From contig NZ_CP104302.1 of NCBI RefSeq assembly GCF_025215495.1, positions 930,001 to 994,000 on the forward strand: a stretch of 64,000 nt of DNA, read 5' to 3'. Position numbers and translations under genes: made by a program. A model generated the notes under the pieces. That model saw nothing but the letters and a program-made list of their open reading frames with translations, did no database searches and was not told where the DNA came from. This document shows, one piece after another, positions 34,766 to 43,348 of this stretch. The DNA is from Mycolicibacterium brumae. Lineage in GTDB: Bacteria; Actinomycetota; Actinomycetes; Mycobacteriales; Mycobacteriaceae. Numbering within the stretch: the first letter of the stretch is position 1; each line of letters begins with the position of its first letter.

Positions 34766-35179
34766 TTAGCCCAGCAGCCCGATGGTCAGCGCCATCCCGC
34801 CGAAGAGCACCAGCTGATAGGCGCTGTTGATCACCGTGAGGCGTGTCGGCTTCTGTTCAAAGGCGTTGTGTTGCAACAGTGTTGACAGGGAAAAGCCCAG
34901 TCCGGTGACGAGTCCGACTCCGACGTTGAGCCAGATCGAGTTGTGCCCGAGGGCGGTGGATGTGACATCGCAGGCGGCCGTCAGGGCGATCGCGGTGCCC
35001 GTGACGCACACCAGTAGAACCACCATCGGGGTCTTGCCGGCCCGCTTCGAATCCGCCTCGGTGACGCCGGTGAGTTCGCGCCACACACCGAGGAACGCCT
35101 TGCCGTACCAGAAGCAGGCGATCACCATCCCGACCGCGGTGGCAGCCGCGACGGCCAACCAGTTGATGTTCATCGCCAC
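34766..35179 (-). CDS. DUF1761-type small membrane protein
   Basis: A 137-residue four-helix membrane protein: NWLAVAAATAVGMVIACFWY, then WRELTGVTEAD, and helices around VLLVCVTGTAIALTAACDV, VGVGLVTGLGFSLSTLL and NSAYQLVLFGGMALTIGLLG. This matches the layout of DUF1761 proteins, whose function is unknown. GTG 35179 is favoured by AGAGGA 6 nt upstream; ATG 35173 is an alternative. It is divergent from an HxlR regulator gene, with a palindrome in between, so it is probably that regulator's target. Confidence 0.7.
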   Translation of the reverse strand: MAMNINWLAVAAATAVGMVIACFWYGKAFLGVWRELTGVTEADSKRAGKTPMVVLLVCVTGTAIALTAACDVTSTALGHNSIWLNVGVGLVTGLGFSLSTLLQHNAFEQKPTRLTVINSAYQLVLFGGMALTIGLLG

Positions 35180-35209
35180 GCACGTCCTCTCGGGCCGATG
35201 TCGAGTTAA

Positions 35210-35222
35210 TTGATATAATCAA
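35210..35222. promoter_or_regulatory. putative HxlR operator
   Basis: TTGAT-ATA-ATCAA, a perfect inverted repeat in a markedly AT-rich patch (35203-35245) between the divergent DUF1761 and HxlR genes. HxlR proteins commonly bind such sites between themselves and a divergent target. Confidence 0.45.
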
Positions 35223-35308
35223 GACAGCTTTAGTTAGTCAAGTAGTTGGGGGTATCTCGTGAACGCGTTGGGTCCCGAGCCTTCGTCCGACGTCGCGGCG
35301 CGCACCCG

Positions 35309-35932
35309 ATGAGCGCGCGGTCCTACGGCCAGTACTGCGGCCTGGCGCGCGCGCTCGACGTGATCGGCGACCGGTGGAGCCTGCTCATCGTGCGTGAACT
35401 GCTCATCGGCCCGGCGCGCTACGGGCAACTTCAGGCCGGGCTGCCCGGAATCGCCACGAACCTGTTGGCGCAGCGGCTGCGCGACCTGGAGGAAGCCGGA
35501 GTGCTGCAGCGTCAATTGGACGCCGAAGGCAACGGCGTCGCGTATGCGCTCACCCCCTGGGGCCGCGAGCTGCGGACACCCATCAGTGGCTTGCTCAGCT
35601 GGAGCAAACCACTGATGGCTTCAGGTCCGCGGGGCGATCAATTCCGAGCACATTGGCTGGTGCTGGCGCTGGAAGCGTTGCTGGCGCAGCGAACAGCTCG
35701 CACCCCGGCGACTGTGGGAGTGGAGGCCGACGGCGAGGTCTTCGAGGTGTGCGTCGACAGCACCGGCGTTCGGGTGGAACGGGCCGATCGGCGACCGGAC
35801 ACCGTCTTCCGCGCCGAACCCATGGTGGTGCTCGGCGCGGCCGCCGGGATGCTGACCGTCGAACAGGCCATCGCCGCCGGCGAATTGCACGGCGCCGCCG
35901 CGGATTTCGCCGCGGTGTTCGGAACGTCCTGA
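35309..35932 (+). CDS. HxlR-family transcriptional regulator
   Basis: A 207-residue regulator whose first 100 residues are the HxlR winged helix (YCGLARALDVIGDRWSLLIV, RYGQLQAGLPGIATNLLAQRL, LEEAGVLQRQL, YALTPWGREL). The remaining 100 residues resemble the SCP2-like C-terminal ligand domain found in longer actinobacterial members (VEADGEVFEVCVDSTGVRVE). ATG 35309 is the natural domain start, although TTG/GTG codons further up are in frame. It probably represses the divergent DUF1761 gene. Confidence 0.85.
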   Translation: MSARSYGQYCGLARALDVIGDRWSLLIVRELLIGPARYGQLQAGLPGIATNLLAQRLRDLEEAGVLQRQLDAEGNGVAYALTPWGRELRTPISGLLSWSKPLMASGPRGDQFRAHWLVLALEALLAQRTARTPATVGVEADGEVFEVCVDSTGVRVERADRRPDTVFRAEPMVVLGAAAGMLTVEQAIAAGELHGAAADFAAVFGTS

Positions 35933-35949
35933 GTAGCGACTCCTGAAGA

Positions 35950-37176
35950 TCAGCCTCGCGCCGCCTTGATCCGCTGCCTCGCGCCGCTCACCGCGAGGTC
36001 GAGGTTGATTCCGGCCCGGATCAGCGGCCCGAGCAGGCTTGACGGGCCCTTCCGCGGGAGCGTTGCGATCCGCGCCGACAGCCCGTCGGCGTGCAGCGTG
36101 CCGTCGAGTGCGGCACGGGCGACCGCCAGTGCCGCCAGCGGATGGGTGTCGAGCGCGCTGTGGGCCATATCGGCGATGGGCACGAGGACCGCGTCGGGGA
36201 TGAGTTCGGTGACCTGGTCGGCGACCGGGCGCGGTGTCCGCAGGTCGCGATCACCGGAGATGACGGCGGTGGGCCAATCGAATGCGGGCAGCGTCGCCGG
36301 CAGATCTTCCGGTTCCCCCTGAAACCGCGGGGCGTCGTCGCGCAGATACGTGCTCACCGGATCGAACGGCAACCCGTCGGGATTGTGGGACAGCCCCAGT
36401 TCGCCGTGGGCGATCCCGGCCACCAGGTCGGGTTCGACGATGAACCGCCGACCATCGCCGGCCACTTCGATCTCGCCGAGCGCGGCGATCCGTCGCCATG
36501 CGAGCTTGCCGCGGCCATCCAGCCGTGCCCGCACCAGCCGCTCCGCGGCCGTCGGTCCGGCGAACTCGTACACCACCTGCACCACATGGTTGAGTCCGGC
36601 GATCGGAACGAGGTCGGCGGACAACAGCGACCGCACCGCGGTGGCCAGCGATGACGGACCGTCGAGCAGGAGGCCGCGCAGGAACCTCCGGATGACCGCC
36701 ACATCGCCCTCGGCGGAGAGCATCGGCGAGTCCAACACCATAGCGGCCACCCGATCCGGATGCCTCACCCCGAACACCTGCGCCAGATACGTCCCGTACG
36801 ACGTGCCGTAGATGACCGCCCGCTCGATCCCGGCGTGGTCCAGCACCGCGGCCAGGTCGTCGACGACGGCGCCGATGGTCACCGCGTCCATGGCAATGTC
36901 ATTTCCCGACAAGGTTTTTCGGGAAGCGCCGACGCCGCGGTGCTCCATCATCAGGATGTCGACACCGTCCCGAACGGCGCGTCGGCGCAAGCTGCGGTAC
37001 GGGACGATCGACCCCATGCCCGGACCGCCGGGGATCGCCACCAGCGGCGTGCCGTTCGACGGCGTCGGACGCACATAGGCGATGTCGATCTGTTCTGCCC
37101 CGGCGGGCCGGCGGACCCGACCCCCGGCGCGGTTGATCTCCGCCGTCGCCATCCGCTCCAGACCCGTCGTCGCCAT
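35950..37176 (-). CDS. alpha/beta hydrolase, S33 peptidase-like
   Basis: A 408-residue alpha/beta-hydrolase. Oxyanion-hole segment VAIPGGPGMGS, nucleophile elbow YGTSYGTYLAQ (Ser), the acid Asp in VISGDRDLRTP and the late His in IADMAHSALD complete the triad. The GGPG and GTSYG pattern is that of proline iminopeptidase/TAP-like S33 enzymes. No signal peptide is seen. An in-frame ATG at 37152 is an alternative start. Substrate unknown; it faces away from the DUF1206 gene 100 bp to the right. Confidence 0.8.
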   Translation of the reverse strand: MATTGLERMATAEINRAGGRVRRPAGAEQIDIAYVRPTPSNGTPLVAIPGGPGMGSIVPYRSLRRRAVRDGVDILMMEHRGVGASRKTLSGNDIAMDAVTIGAVVDDLAAVLDHAGIERAVIYGTSYGTYLAQVFGVRHPDRVAAMVLDSPMLSAEGDVAVIRRFLRGLLLDGPSSLATAVRSLLSADLVPIAGLNHVVQVVYEFAGPTAAERLVRARLDGRGKLAWRRIAALGEIEVAGDGRRFIVEPDLVAGIAHGELGLSHNPDGLPFDPVSTYLRDDAPRFQGEPEDLPATLPAFDWPTAVISGDRDLRTPRPVADQVTELIPDAVLVPIADMAHSALDTHPLAALAVARAALDGTLHADGLSARIATLPRKGPSSLLGPLIRAGINLDLAVSGARQRIKAARG

Positions 37177-37276
37177 GTGGTCGAGCGTAGAGACCGTGGC
37201 GGTCGCTGACCGATACCGGCGGTGCGCGGTGGTTTCCTCGGTCTCAGAAGGGGTACTCGTCGGCGAGGAGGTCGAA

Positions 37277-38101
37277 ATGGGTGATTCCTCGGTTCATGGG
37301 GCGGTTGACCGCGCCACCGACAGCAAAACATTCGAGTCCGCCGCGCGAGCCGGATTCGCCGTCAGCGGCGTCCTGCACCTGCTCGTCGCCTTCATCGTCC
37401 TGCGAATCGCGTTCGGCTCCGGTGGCAACGCCGACCAGTCGGGGGCGTTGGCCACCATCGCCCAACAGCCCGGCGGCCCGCTCATGTTGTGGTGCGCGGC
37501 GCTGGGCATGGCGGCTCTGGCGCTGTGGCACGTCGCCGAGGCTATCGTCGGCAAGCACCCCAGCGAGCAGGGCTCCTCGCGGCAGAAGTCCGACGACCGC
37601 CCGGCATGGAAACGCGGCAAAGACATCGGCGTGGCCACCGTGTACTTCGGCATCGCGCTGTCGGCCGCACGGTTTGCCATCGGCAGCGGTAAATCCAGCG
37701 GTCAGCAGAACAGCGGGATCAGCGGCATGCTCATGCAGCACGGCTGGGGCAAGTTCCTCCTGGTGCTGGTCGGCCTTGGAGTGGCTGCCGTCGGCGGCTA
37801 CCACGTCTACAAGGGCGCCTCCAAGAAGTTCATGAAAGACCTTCGCGTGTCCGGCGGCACCTTCATCACCGCGGTCGGGGTCACCGGCTACATCGCCAAG
37901 GGCCTGGTGTTCGCGGGGGCGGGCCTGCTCGTCATCGTCGCGTCGATCAAGGCTGATCCGTCGAAGGCCGCGGGCTTGGACGCGGCCGTCAAGACCCTCG
38001 GAGAGGCGCCGTTCGGCAAGGTGCTGCTGATTCTGGCCGCTCTGGGGATCGCCGCGTTCGGCGCTTATAGCTTCGTGCGGAGTCGCTACGGCCGGATGTA
38101 G
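37277..38101 (+). CDS. DUF1206 membrane protein
   Basis: A 274-residue protein with six membrane segments arranged as three repeated pairs, each with the DUF1206 pattern: ARAGFAVSGVLHLLVAFIVL, WKRGKDIGVATVYFGIALSA and GVTGYIAKGLVFAGAGLLVI. Function is unknown; members occur in actinobacterial membranes. Start ATG 37277 is preceded by GAGGAGG at 5-nt spacing, a strong ribosome site. Confidence 0.82.
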   Translation: MGDSSVHGAVDRATDSKTFESAARAGFAVSGVLHLLVAFIVLRIAFGSGGNADQSGALATIAQQPGGPLMLWCAALGMAALALWHVAEAIVGKHPSEQGSSRQKSDDRPAWKRGKDIGVATVYFGIALSAARFAIGSGKSSGQQNSGISGMLMQHGWGKFLLVLVGLGVAAVGGYHVYKGASKKFMKDLRVSGGTFITAVGVTGYIAKGLVFAGAGLLVIVASIKADPSKAAGLDAAVKTLGEAPFGKVLLILAALGIAAFGAYSFVRSRYGRM

Positions 38102-38430
38102 CCGGAGAATGCCCGGTGACACGTCGGCGTGAGCGCCGGTCGACGGATCGTGTGCTGACCGGCCTAACCGGTTCACGATCGAGGCCGGCCCAGCCGGGGT
38201 CGGCCAGAAATGGCACTACCCGAATGGGTAGGTGATGCCCGCCCGGGCGGTGCGGGAAGTCGACCCGATCGGAGCGTCCGCCAGCACGTTGCTGTCAATA
38301 GTGTCGAAGTCTATGAGTTTGCTCAGCGCCCCGGATCTGTATGACCCGTCCTTCCCGGATCGCCCGGAGCTGTGTGAGCGGAAGCTCAGACGCTGTCTCT
38401 CGAACCAACTCTCGCGAATGGAATGAAGCA
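38102..38430. other. upstream region of the zinc alcohol dehydrogenase gene
   Basis: This 329-bp stretch carries a run of imperfect GGCC-rich inverted repeats just after the DUF1206 gene (38158-38207), probably its transcription end, then the perfect palindrome at 38216-38231 and a lower-GC segment up to the adhP start that should hold its promoter. A 64-codon frame (38232-38426) lies in it but has no ribosome site or recognisable protein. Confidence 0.5.
38216..38231. promoter_or_regulatory. palindrome, candidate operator for the alcohol-response regulator
   Basis: CTACCC-GAAT-GGGTAG is a perfect 6-bp inverted repeat 199 bp upstream of the adhP start. Its half-sites resemble the TACYYMT heptamer bound by NarL-type proteins (TACCCAT on the complement), and a NarL-type response regulator is encoded directly downstream of adhP. 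Confidence 0.45.
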
Positions 38431-39504
38431 ATGGCACAAACCCAGACACTGACTACCGACACCGTGGTCGAGCGCAGCGACGCCATGCGGGCAGCGGTCG
38501 TCACCGACTTCGGCATGCCGCTGCAGGTGCGCGACATGCGATTGCCGACGCCGGGCTTCGGCGAAGCTTTGGTCAAGCTTGAGACATCCGGTGTCTGCCA
38601 CACGGATCTGCATGCCGCACAGGGTGATTGGCCAGTCAAGCCGCAGCCTCCGTTTGTGCCAGGACATGAAGGCTTTGGCACGGTCGTGGCTCTCGGTGAA
38701 GGCGTCGTCGATCTGGCGGTCGGTGACAAAGTCGGCAACGCCTGGCTATGGTCGGCCTGCGGCCGCTGCGAGTACTGCCGGACCGGGTGGGAGACGTTGT
38801 GCGAAAGTCAGCGCAACGGCGGATATTCCGTCGATGGAAGCTTCGGCGCCTACATGCTGGTCAATGCCGACTATGCGGCGCGGATCCCCGATGGAGCCGA
38901 CCCGTTGGAGATTGCGCCGATCCTCTGTGCCGGCGTCACCGTCTACAAGGGTCTCAAGGTCACCGACACCCGGCCCGGCCAGTGGGTGGCGATCTCGGGC
39001 ATAGGCGGGCTGGGGCATATCGCGGTCCAGTACGCCCGAGCGATGGGTCTGCGCGTCGTTGCGATCGATGTCGACGACGCCAAGCTCGCGCTCGCCACCA
39101 GCCTGGGCGCCGAAGTCGTCGTCAACGCACGGACCGCCGACGTCGTCGACGCGGTGCAGCAGGCAACCGGTGGAGTCCATGGTGTGCTGGTCACCGCCGT
39201 GCATCCGCAGGCCTTCGGCCAGGCGATAGGGCTGGCCCGTCGTGGCGGCACGATCGTGTTCAACGGCCTTCCGCCGGGTGACTTCCCGGCGCCGATCTTC
39301 GACATCGTCCTCAAGGGGCTGACCATCCGGGGGTCGATTGTCGGGACCCGCCAAGACATGGCAGAGGCGTTGGACTTCTATGCTCGAGGTCTGATCAAAC
39401 CGACCGTCACCAGTGCCCGACTCGACGACATCAACGAGGTGTTCGGGCGGATGGAGCGCGGACAGATTGACGGTCGGGTCGTCATCGACTATCGAAATCC
39501 CTGA
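38431..39504 (+). CDS. adhP: zinc-dependent alcohol dehydrogenase, AdhP type
   Basis: Medium-chain NAD-dependent alcohol dehydrogenase of 357 residues, oxidising short primary alcohols. Catalytic zinc ligands are in SGVCHTDLHAAQGDW (Cys) and PGHEGFGTV (His), structural zinc in CGRCEYCRTGWETLC, and the Rossmann loop is SGIGGLGHIAVQYARAMG. The pattern is that of propanol-preferring AdhP. ATG 38431 is the last Met before the conserved core; an N-terminal extension of about 20 residues precedes MRAAVVTDFG. It faces the response regulator-sensor-ErcA operon, whose last stop shares a hairpin with its own 3' end, suggesting one alcohol-response locus. Confidence 0.92.
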   Translation: MAQTQTLTTDTVVERSDAMRAAVVTDFGMPLQVRDMRLPTPGFGEALVKLETSGVCHTDLHAAQGDWPVKPQPPFVPGHEGFGTVVALGEGVVDLAVGDKVGNAWLWSACGRCEYCRTGWETLCESQRNGGYSVDGSFGAYMLVNADYAARIPDGADPLEIAPILCAGVTVYKGLKVTDTRPGQWVAISGIGGLGHIAVQYARAMGLRVVAIDVDDAKLALATSLGAEVVVNARTADVVDAVQQATGGVHGVLVTAVHPQAFGQAIGLARRGGTIVFNGLPPGDFPAPIFDIVLKGLTIRGSIVGTRQDMAEALDFYARGLIKPTVTSARLDDINEVFGRMERGQIDGRVVIDYRNP

Positions 39505-39535
39505 CAGCGCAGAGTAATCCGCGGCAGCTGAGCTG

Positions 39536-39563
39536 GGCCGACGACCCCAAGGGCACGTCGGCC
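39536..39563. terminator. bidirectional hairpin between adhP and the response regulator
   Basis: GGCCGACG (39536-39543) and CGTCGGCC (39556-39563) form an 8-bp stem between two convergent genes, 31 bp after the adhP stop and touching the stop of the response regulator. No T-run is present, as is common for mycobacterial terminators. Confidence 0.5.
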
Positions 39564-40222
39564 TAGATCAGACCTCGTTTGCTGGCCGTGTAGACGGCCT
39601 CGGCGCGCCGACTGACCTCGAGTTTGCGCATGATGTTGCTGACGTGGAACTTGGCGGTGGTTGCGGAGATGAACAGTTGCTCACCGATCTTGTGGTTGGA
39701 CAAGCCTGCGGCGAGCAGTCGCAGCACTTCGACCTCTCGGTCGGTGAGCTTCTCGTGTGGTGAGCCGCGTCCGCTGAGCGAACGGACTACAGCAGCGGCG
39801 CTGCGGGAGTCGAAGGCGCTCTGTCCGGCGGAGATGGCGCGGATGGCCCGCACCAGTTCTGTGGTGTCGACGTCCTTGACCACGTAGCCGCGCGCTCCCG
39901 CATGCACCGCACGCACGACGAGTTCCTCGTCCAGGAATGTGGTCAGCACAAGCAGACCGATGTCGGGGTGGGCGCTGGAAAGCGTGCCGCACAAAGACAA
40001 TCCCTCGAAGTCCGAACCGGCCGAGAGTTTGAGGTCGACCACCACCACGTCCGGTCGCGTGGCCGCGACCACCGCCTCGGCTTCCAGTTCATTGGACGCT
40101 TCGCCGACCACCACGAGATCGTCCTCGCGTTCCAGTAGCGAACGCAGACCCTGGCGCAAGATGGCGTGGTCGTCCACGAGCGCAAGCCGGATGGTCCTCG
40201 TTCTGGCTTCGTCAACGGTCAT
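39563..40222 (-). CDS. NarL-family response regulator (MnoR-like)
   Basis: A 219-residue response regulator: receiver with VDDHAILRQGLRSLL, phospho-acceptor Asp63 (VVVVDLKL), Lys in YVVKDVDTTE; LuxR-type helix-turn-helix LTDREVEVLRLLAAGLSNHK then SATTAKFHVSNIMRKLEVS. The ATG overlaps the sensor kinase stop (ATGA). From position beside AdhP and an ErcA-like protein it should control alcohol-oxidation genes. I recall a M. smegmatis two-component pair, MnoSR, with this gene neighbourhood that governs methanol/alcohol use; orthology is inferred from context, not proven. Confidence 0.9.
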   Translation of the reverse strand: MTVDEARTRTIRLALVDDHAILRQGLRSLLEREDDLVVVGEASNELEAEAVVAATRPDVVVVDLKLSAGSDFEGLSLCGTLSSAHPDIGLLVLTTFLDEELVVRAVHAGARGYVVKDVDTTELVRAIRAISAGQSAFDSRSAAAVVRSLSGRGSPHEKLTDREVEVLRLLAAGLSNHKIGEQLFISATTAKFHVSNIMRKLEVSRRAEAVYTASKRGLI

Positions 40223-41610
40223 CGAGCGACCCCTTCGATCGGAGCTTGCGCGGGGACTTCCGGGTCCCGCGGAATCATCGCGACCACCCGCACGCCACCG
40301 ATGCGGGATGGACCGACGGCGAGGGTTCCACCGAATTCGCGGCACCGCGCCAGCATGTTCGCCAGCCCGCGATGATGCCCGTCGAGGTCGGTGGTGTCGG
40401 CCAACCGAAGCATCAGCCGAAGCTTGTCCGGGTCACCGACCCCGTCGTCGGATACCGACAGGGTCACGTCGGCGGCGCGGTAGCTCAACCGAACGATCGC
40501 CCGCGAGGCGCGACCGTGCATGGCGGTGTTGAACAGTGCCTCGCCCGCAATCCGAAGCAGGCTGCGCTCGACAGCGTTGGTCAGTTCCGCGACCTCGCCG
40601 CTGACCCGCAGGGTCACCCGCAGATCCTTGGGCATGTGCACCGTGGCCAGCTGCTGGAGTAGCTCGGGGAGGCTGGATCGGTCCGCGTCGGACGAATGGT
40701 TGAGTGCGTAGATCGCCGATCGCAGCTGTTCGACCGCCGATCGGGTCAACGTCTTGGCGGTGTCCAGCCGTTCGACCAGTTCGGCTTGACCATCATGCGA
40801 TTCGACTTCACTGCGGCAGACCTCGATCTGCATGCCCGCAGACAGCACGGTTTGCGCGACGCTGTCGTGCAACTCCCGTGCGATGCGCTGGCGTTCGGAG
40901 TCCAGGACCTGATGGCGTTGCGCCGCACCGAGTTCGCGTTGGGTGGCCAGCAGTTGCGCGTTGTGTGCCTCGGACTGCGCCAGCAAGGTCTGCGAGCGCT
41001 GGAACAGTTCGCAGTTCTGCAGTGCCACCGCGGTCTGACTGGCCAGGATTCGCATGACCGTCTCGTCAATCCCGTCGAGCAGCCGATGCGGTGGAGTCCA
41101 GGCGGCGAACGCCCCGATCACACCGCTGTCGAGTTCTAGCGGGACGTGTGAATGGTGGCCTTCGATCACCGGTACCCGGAACTGCGCAAGGTGCCCACGA
41201 AGGACGTCGTTGAGTCGGTTCAGCACAGCCTCGGGAAGGTGCGGTACCGGATGCGTGGTGCCCGACAGACCTTCGAAGGAGTACGCGTGGCCGTCGGCGT
41301 CCAGGATGAGGTGACGCGGTCGTGCCTCCGGCAGGGCGCCGTCTGCGAGCGCAAGCAACACCCATTCGGCGCCGAGGTGGGTCCGGGCTGCCTCAGCTAC
41401 CGCACGCACGAGATTCTCGGGACCGTTGACGGTCTGCACCAGAGCTCGCGAGATGGCGTCGAGAGCTGCGAGCACCCGATTCGTGCGCTGCGCAGCCACC
41501 CGGAATTCGGGGTAGAACGTGCCTTTGCCGGACCGCACGCCGGTGAGTTGATCCAAATCCGGCGCGGCCGCTTGTCGCGGGACCACGGGGTTTCCGGGCG
41601 CCACGGTCAC
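40219..41610 (-). CDS. soluble GAF-domain sensor histidine kinase (MnoS-like)
   Basis: A 463-residue kinase without membrane segments. A GAF-type sensor region spans about residues 45-205 (ALDAISRALVQTVNGPENLV, FAAWTPPHRLLDGIDETVMR, LASQTAVALQN), then a coiled linker, HisKA_3 with RIARELHDSVAQTVLSAGMQ and an ATPase domain (RIAGEALFNTAMHG, SVSDDGVGDP, HHRGLANMLARCRE). It senses a cytosolic signal, possibly an aldehyde, a cofactor state or contact with the ErcA-like protein encoded upstream. It overlaps both neighbours by 4 bp (ATGA at each junction), so the three are made together. Confidence 0.9.
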   Translation of the reverse strand: MTVAPGNPVVPRQAAAPDLDQLTGVRSGKGTFYPEFRVAAQRTNRVLAALDAISRALVQTVNGPENLVRAVAEAARTHLGAEWVLLALADGALPEARPRHLILDADGHAYSFEGLSGTTHPVPHLPEAVLNRLNDVLRGHLAQFRVPVIEGHHSHVPLELDSGVIGAFAAWTPPHRLLDGIDETVMRILASQTAVALQNCELFQRSQTLLAQSEAHNAQLLATQRELGAAQRHQVLDSERQRIARELHDSVAQTVLSAGMQIEVCRSEVESHDGQAELVERLDTAKTLTRSAVEQLRSAIYALNHSSDADRSSLPELLQQLATVHMPKDLRVTLRVSGEVAELTNAVERSLLRIAGEALFNTAMHGRASRAIVRLSYRAADVTLSVSDDGVGDPDKLRLMLRLADTTDLDGHHRGLANMLARCREFGGTLAVGPSRIGGVRVVAMIPRDPEVPAQAPIEGVAR

Positions 41611-42803
41611 AGTGCGGCCCGGAACAATGCGCGAAGTTGCGCATCATCGATGGGACGTGGATTGGTGGTCAAACAAGCGTCCTTTAGAGCGTTCTGGGCC
41701 AGCACGGGAACGTCGGTGTCACGAACTCCCAAGTCGGCCAGTCCGCGCGGCGCACCCACCTGCCGGGCCAGCTCTTGGAGTCGATCGGCCAGTACCAGTG
41801 CGGATTCCAGTTCTGGAGCCCGCATGTCGGCAATTCCGAGGCAGGTGGCGATGGTGGCGTACGGCGTCGGGTCGGCCTCGGCGTTGAACCGCACCACATG
41901 CGGTAGCAGCACGCCGTTGATGACGCCGTGCGGCAAGTCGAGCAGTCCGCCGACCTGGTGACTCATGGCGTGGGCGGCGCCCAGGATGGCGTTGGTGAAC
42001 GCGAGCCCGGCTTCCAATGCCGCTTGGGCCATCAGCACCCGCGGCGGCATATCCTGCGGACGCTCGATGGTGGTGACCAGGTTCTGGGTGACCATCACGA
42101 CCGACCGCAGCGCGTGGTGGTCGGTCAGCTGGTTGTGTCCCAGCGATACGAACGCCTCGATGCCGTGTGTCAGTGCGTCCAGTCCCGTTGCCGCGTTGAG
42201 CCATTCGGGCATGGTGGTCAGCAGGCGGGGGTCGATGACGCTGATGTCCGGGACCAGGGCACGGCCCAGAATGGTGATCTTGGTGTTGTGGGCGGTGTCG
42301 GTGACGATGCAGAACTGAGAGACATCGGCGCCTGAGCCCGACGTGGACGGCAGCACCACCAGGGGCGGAATTGGCGCGGTGGCTTTGTCCACGCCGGCGT
42401 AGTCCAGGATGTCACCGCCGTTGGCAGCCAGGATGGCGACGCCCTTTGCGGCATCGATCACCGACCCGCCGCCCAACGCAATGAGCACGTCGCAACCGTG
42501 CGACCGATAGAACTCGTGGCCGGCTGTGATTTCGTGGTCTTTCGGGTTCGGCGTCAGCGCGCTCCACACCTGGGCCTCGATGTGCCGGTCGCGTAGGTGC
42601 CCGACCAACTCGGCGACCCAGCCCGCCTCGATCAGGCCGGGGTCGGTCACCAGCATGGGCCGCAGTCCGCCCAGCCGGACCGCGGCGTGCGCTGCCTCAG
42701 CCGTCGAGTCGATGCCGAATACGATCTCCGGGGCATGGAACTTCAGCAGCCGGGTCGGCGGGCCGGCCGGCATCGTGGTCGCAGCGATCTGATCCCGCGC
42801 CAT
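41607..42803 (-). CDS. ercA: ErcA-like iron-containing alcohol dehydrogenase homologue
   Basis: A 398-residue group III (iron) alcohol dehydrogenase family protein. NAD site ALGGGSVIDAAKGVAIL; metal ligands in GLDALTHGIEAF, GAAHAMSHQVGGLLDLPHGV and LLPHVVRFN. The segments GSGADVSQFCIVTD and GAAHAMSHQVGG match ErcA, a homologue implicated in Pseudomonas in ethanol-oxidation control with neighbouring sensor kinases, and differ from the GTGSE motif of typical methanol/propanediol enzymes. All metal-binding positions seem kept, so it may be both enzyme and sensor. ATG 42803 fits the family start; GTG 42818 and ATG 42857 are alternatives. It heads the ErcA-kinase-regulator operon. Confidence 0.85.
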   Translation of the reverse strand: MARDQIAATTMPAGPPTRLLKFHAPEIVFGIDSTAEAAHAAVRLGGLRPMLVTDPGLIEAGWVAELVGHLRDRHIEAQVWSALTPNPKDHEITAGHEFYRSHGCDVLIALGGGSVIDAAKGVAILAANGGDILDYAGVDKATAPIPPLVVLPSTSGSGADVSQFCIVTDTAHNTKITILGRALVPDISVIDPRLLTTMPEWLNAATGLDALTHGIEAFVSLGHNQLTDHHALRSVVMVTQNLVTTIERPQDMPPRVLMAQAALEAGLAFTNAILGAAHAMSHQVGGLLDLPHGVINGVLLPHVVRFNAEADPTPYATIATCLGIADMRAPELESALVLADRLQELARQVGAPRGLADLGVRDTDVPVLAQNALKDACLTTNPRPIDDAQLRALFRAAL

Positions 42804-42916
42804 CACATCGATTCTCACCAGACCCCGATTCTCTTTGCTGTGATCCAGGTAACACAACCAGCGTACGGCGTGCGACTCTGCGGACCAACGCGCGGCAGAC
42901 GCTTGACTCTTGCTGG

Positions 42917-43348
42917 TCAGATCACCGTGAGGTTGTCCGGCGTCGCATTCCGCACGGTATTCAGGCCGATCGACTGGTCGAGAGTCACGAACCTGGCGTC
43001 GTTGGAGGTGGCCAGCGCCAGCAGGTAGGCGTCGGTGACTTGCCGATGGCCGTGCAACCTGGAGTGGTCAATGAGATCGGCGTCCAGCAGGCTGATCGAA
43101 CACGACCAGTACTTATGATGCTCAGTCGAGGTGGCGGTTGCGAGCCTCGTTATCGCCTGGGCGGGCGCCACCGGACTCGGGTATCGCGGCTGGCTGATGA
43201 TGCGGATGAAGCCGTTCTGCGTGATGGCGCAGGAAGCCCAGCCGTGTGCGATTTCGGCCGCCAGCCATGCGCGGACTCGCCCGTGGTCGACGTGATCGCT
43301 GTCGAACAGCGCAATTAGGACGTTGACATCGAGCAGCGCCCGTTTCAC
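42917..43348 (-). CDS. vapC: VapC-family PIN ribonuclease toxin
   Basis: A 143-residue PIN-domain toxin, expected to cut a tRNA or rRNA when free of its antitoxin. Acidic metal-binding residues appear at Asp7 (ALLDVNVLIALFDSDH), in TDAYLLALA and in FVTLDQ, with the polar ITQNGFIRI segment between. The ATG overlaps the antitoxin stop by 4 bp (ATGA), the usual toxin-antitoxin coupling. Confidence 0.92.
   Translation of the reverse strand: MKRALLDVNVLIALFDSDHVDHGRVRAWLAAEIAHGWASCAITQNGFIRIISQPRYPSPVAPAQAITRLATATSTEHHKYWSCSISLLDADLIDHSRLHGHRQVTDAYLLALATSNDARFVTLDQSIGLNTVRNATPDNLTVI

Noticed and set aside
38232..38426. A 64-codon plus-strand frame ending 4 bp before adhP
   Set aside because: No ribosome site, no recognisable motif, and it covers the expected promoter. 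Left as unproven.
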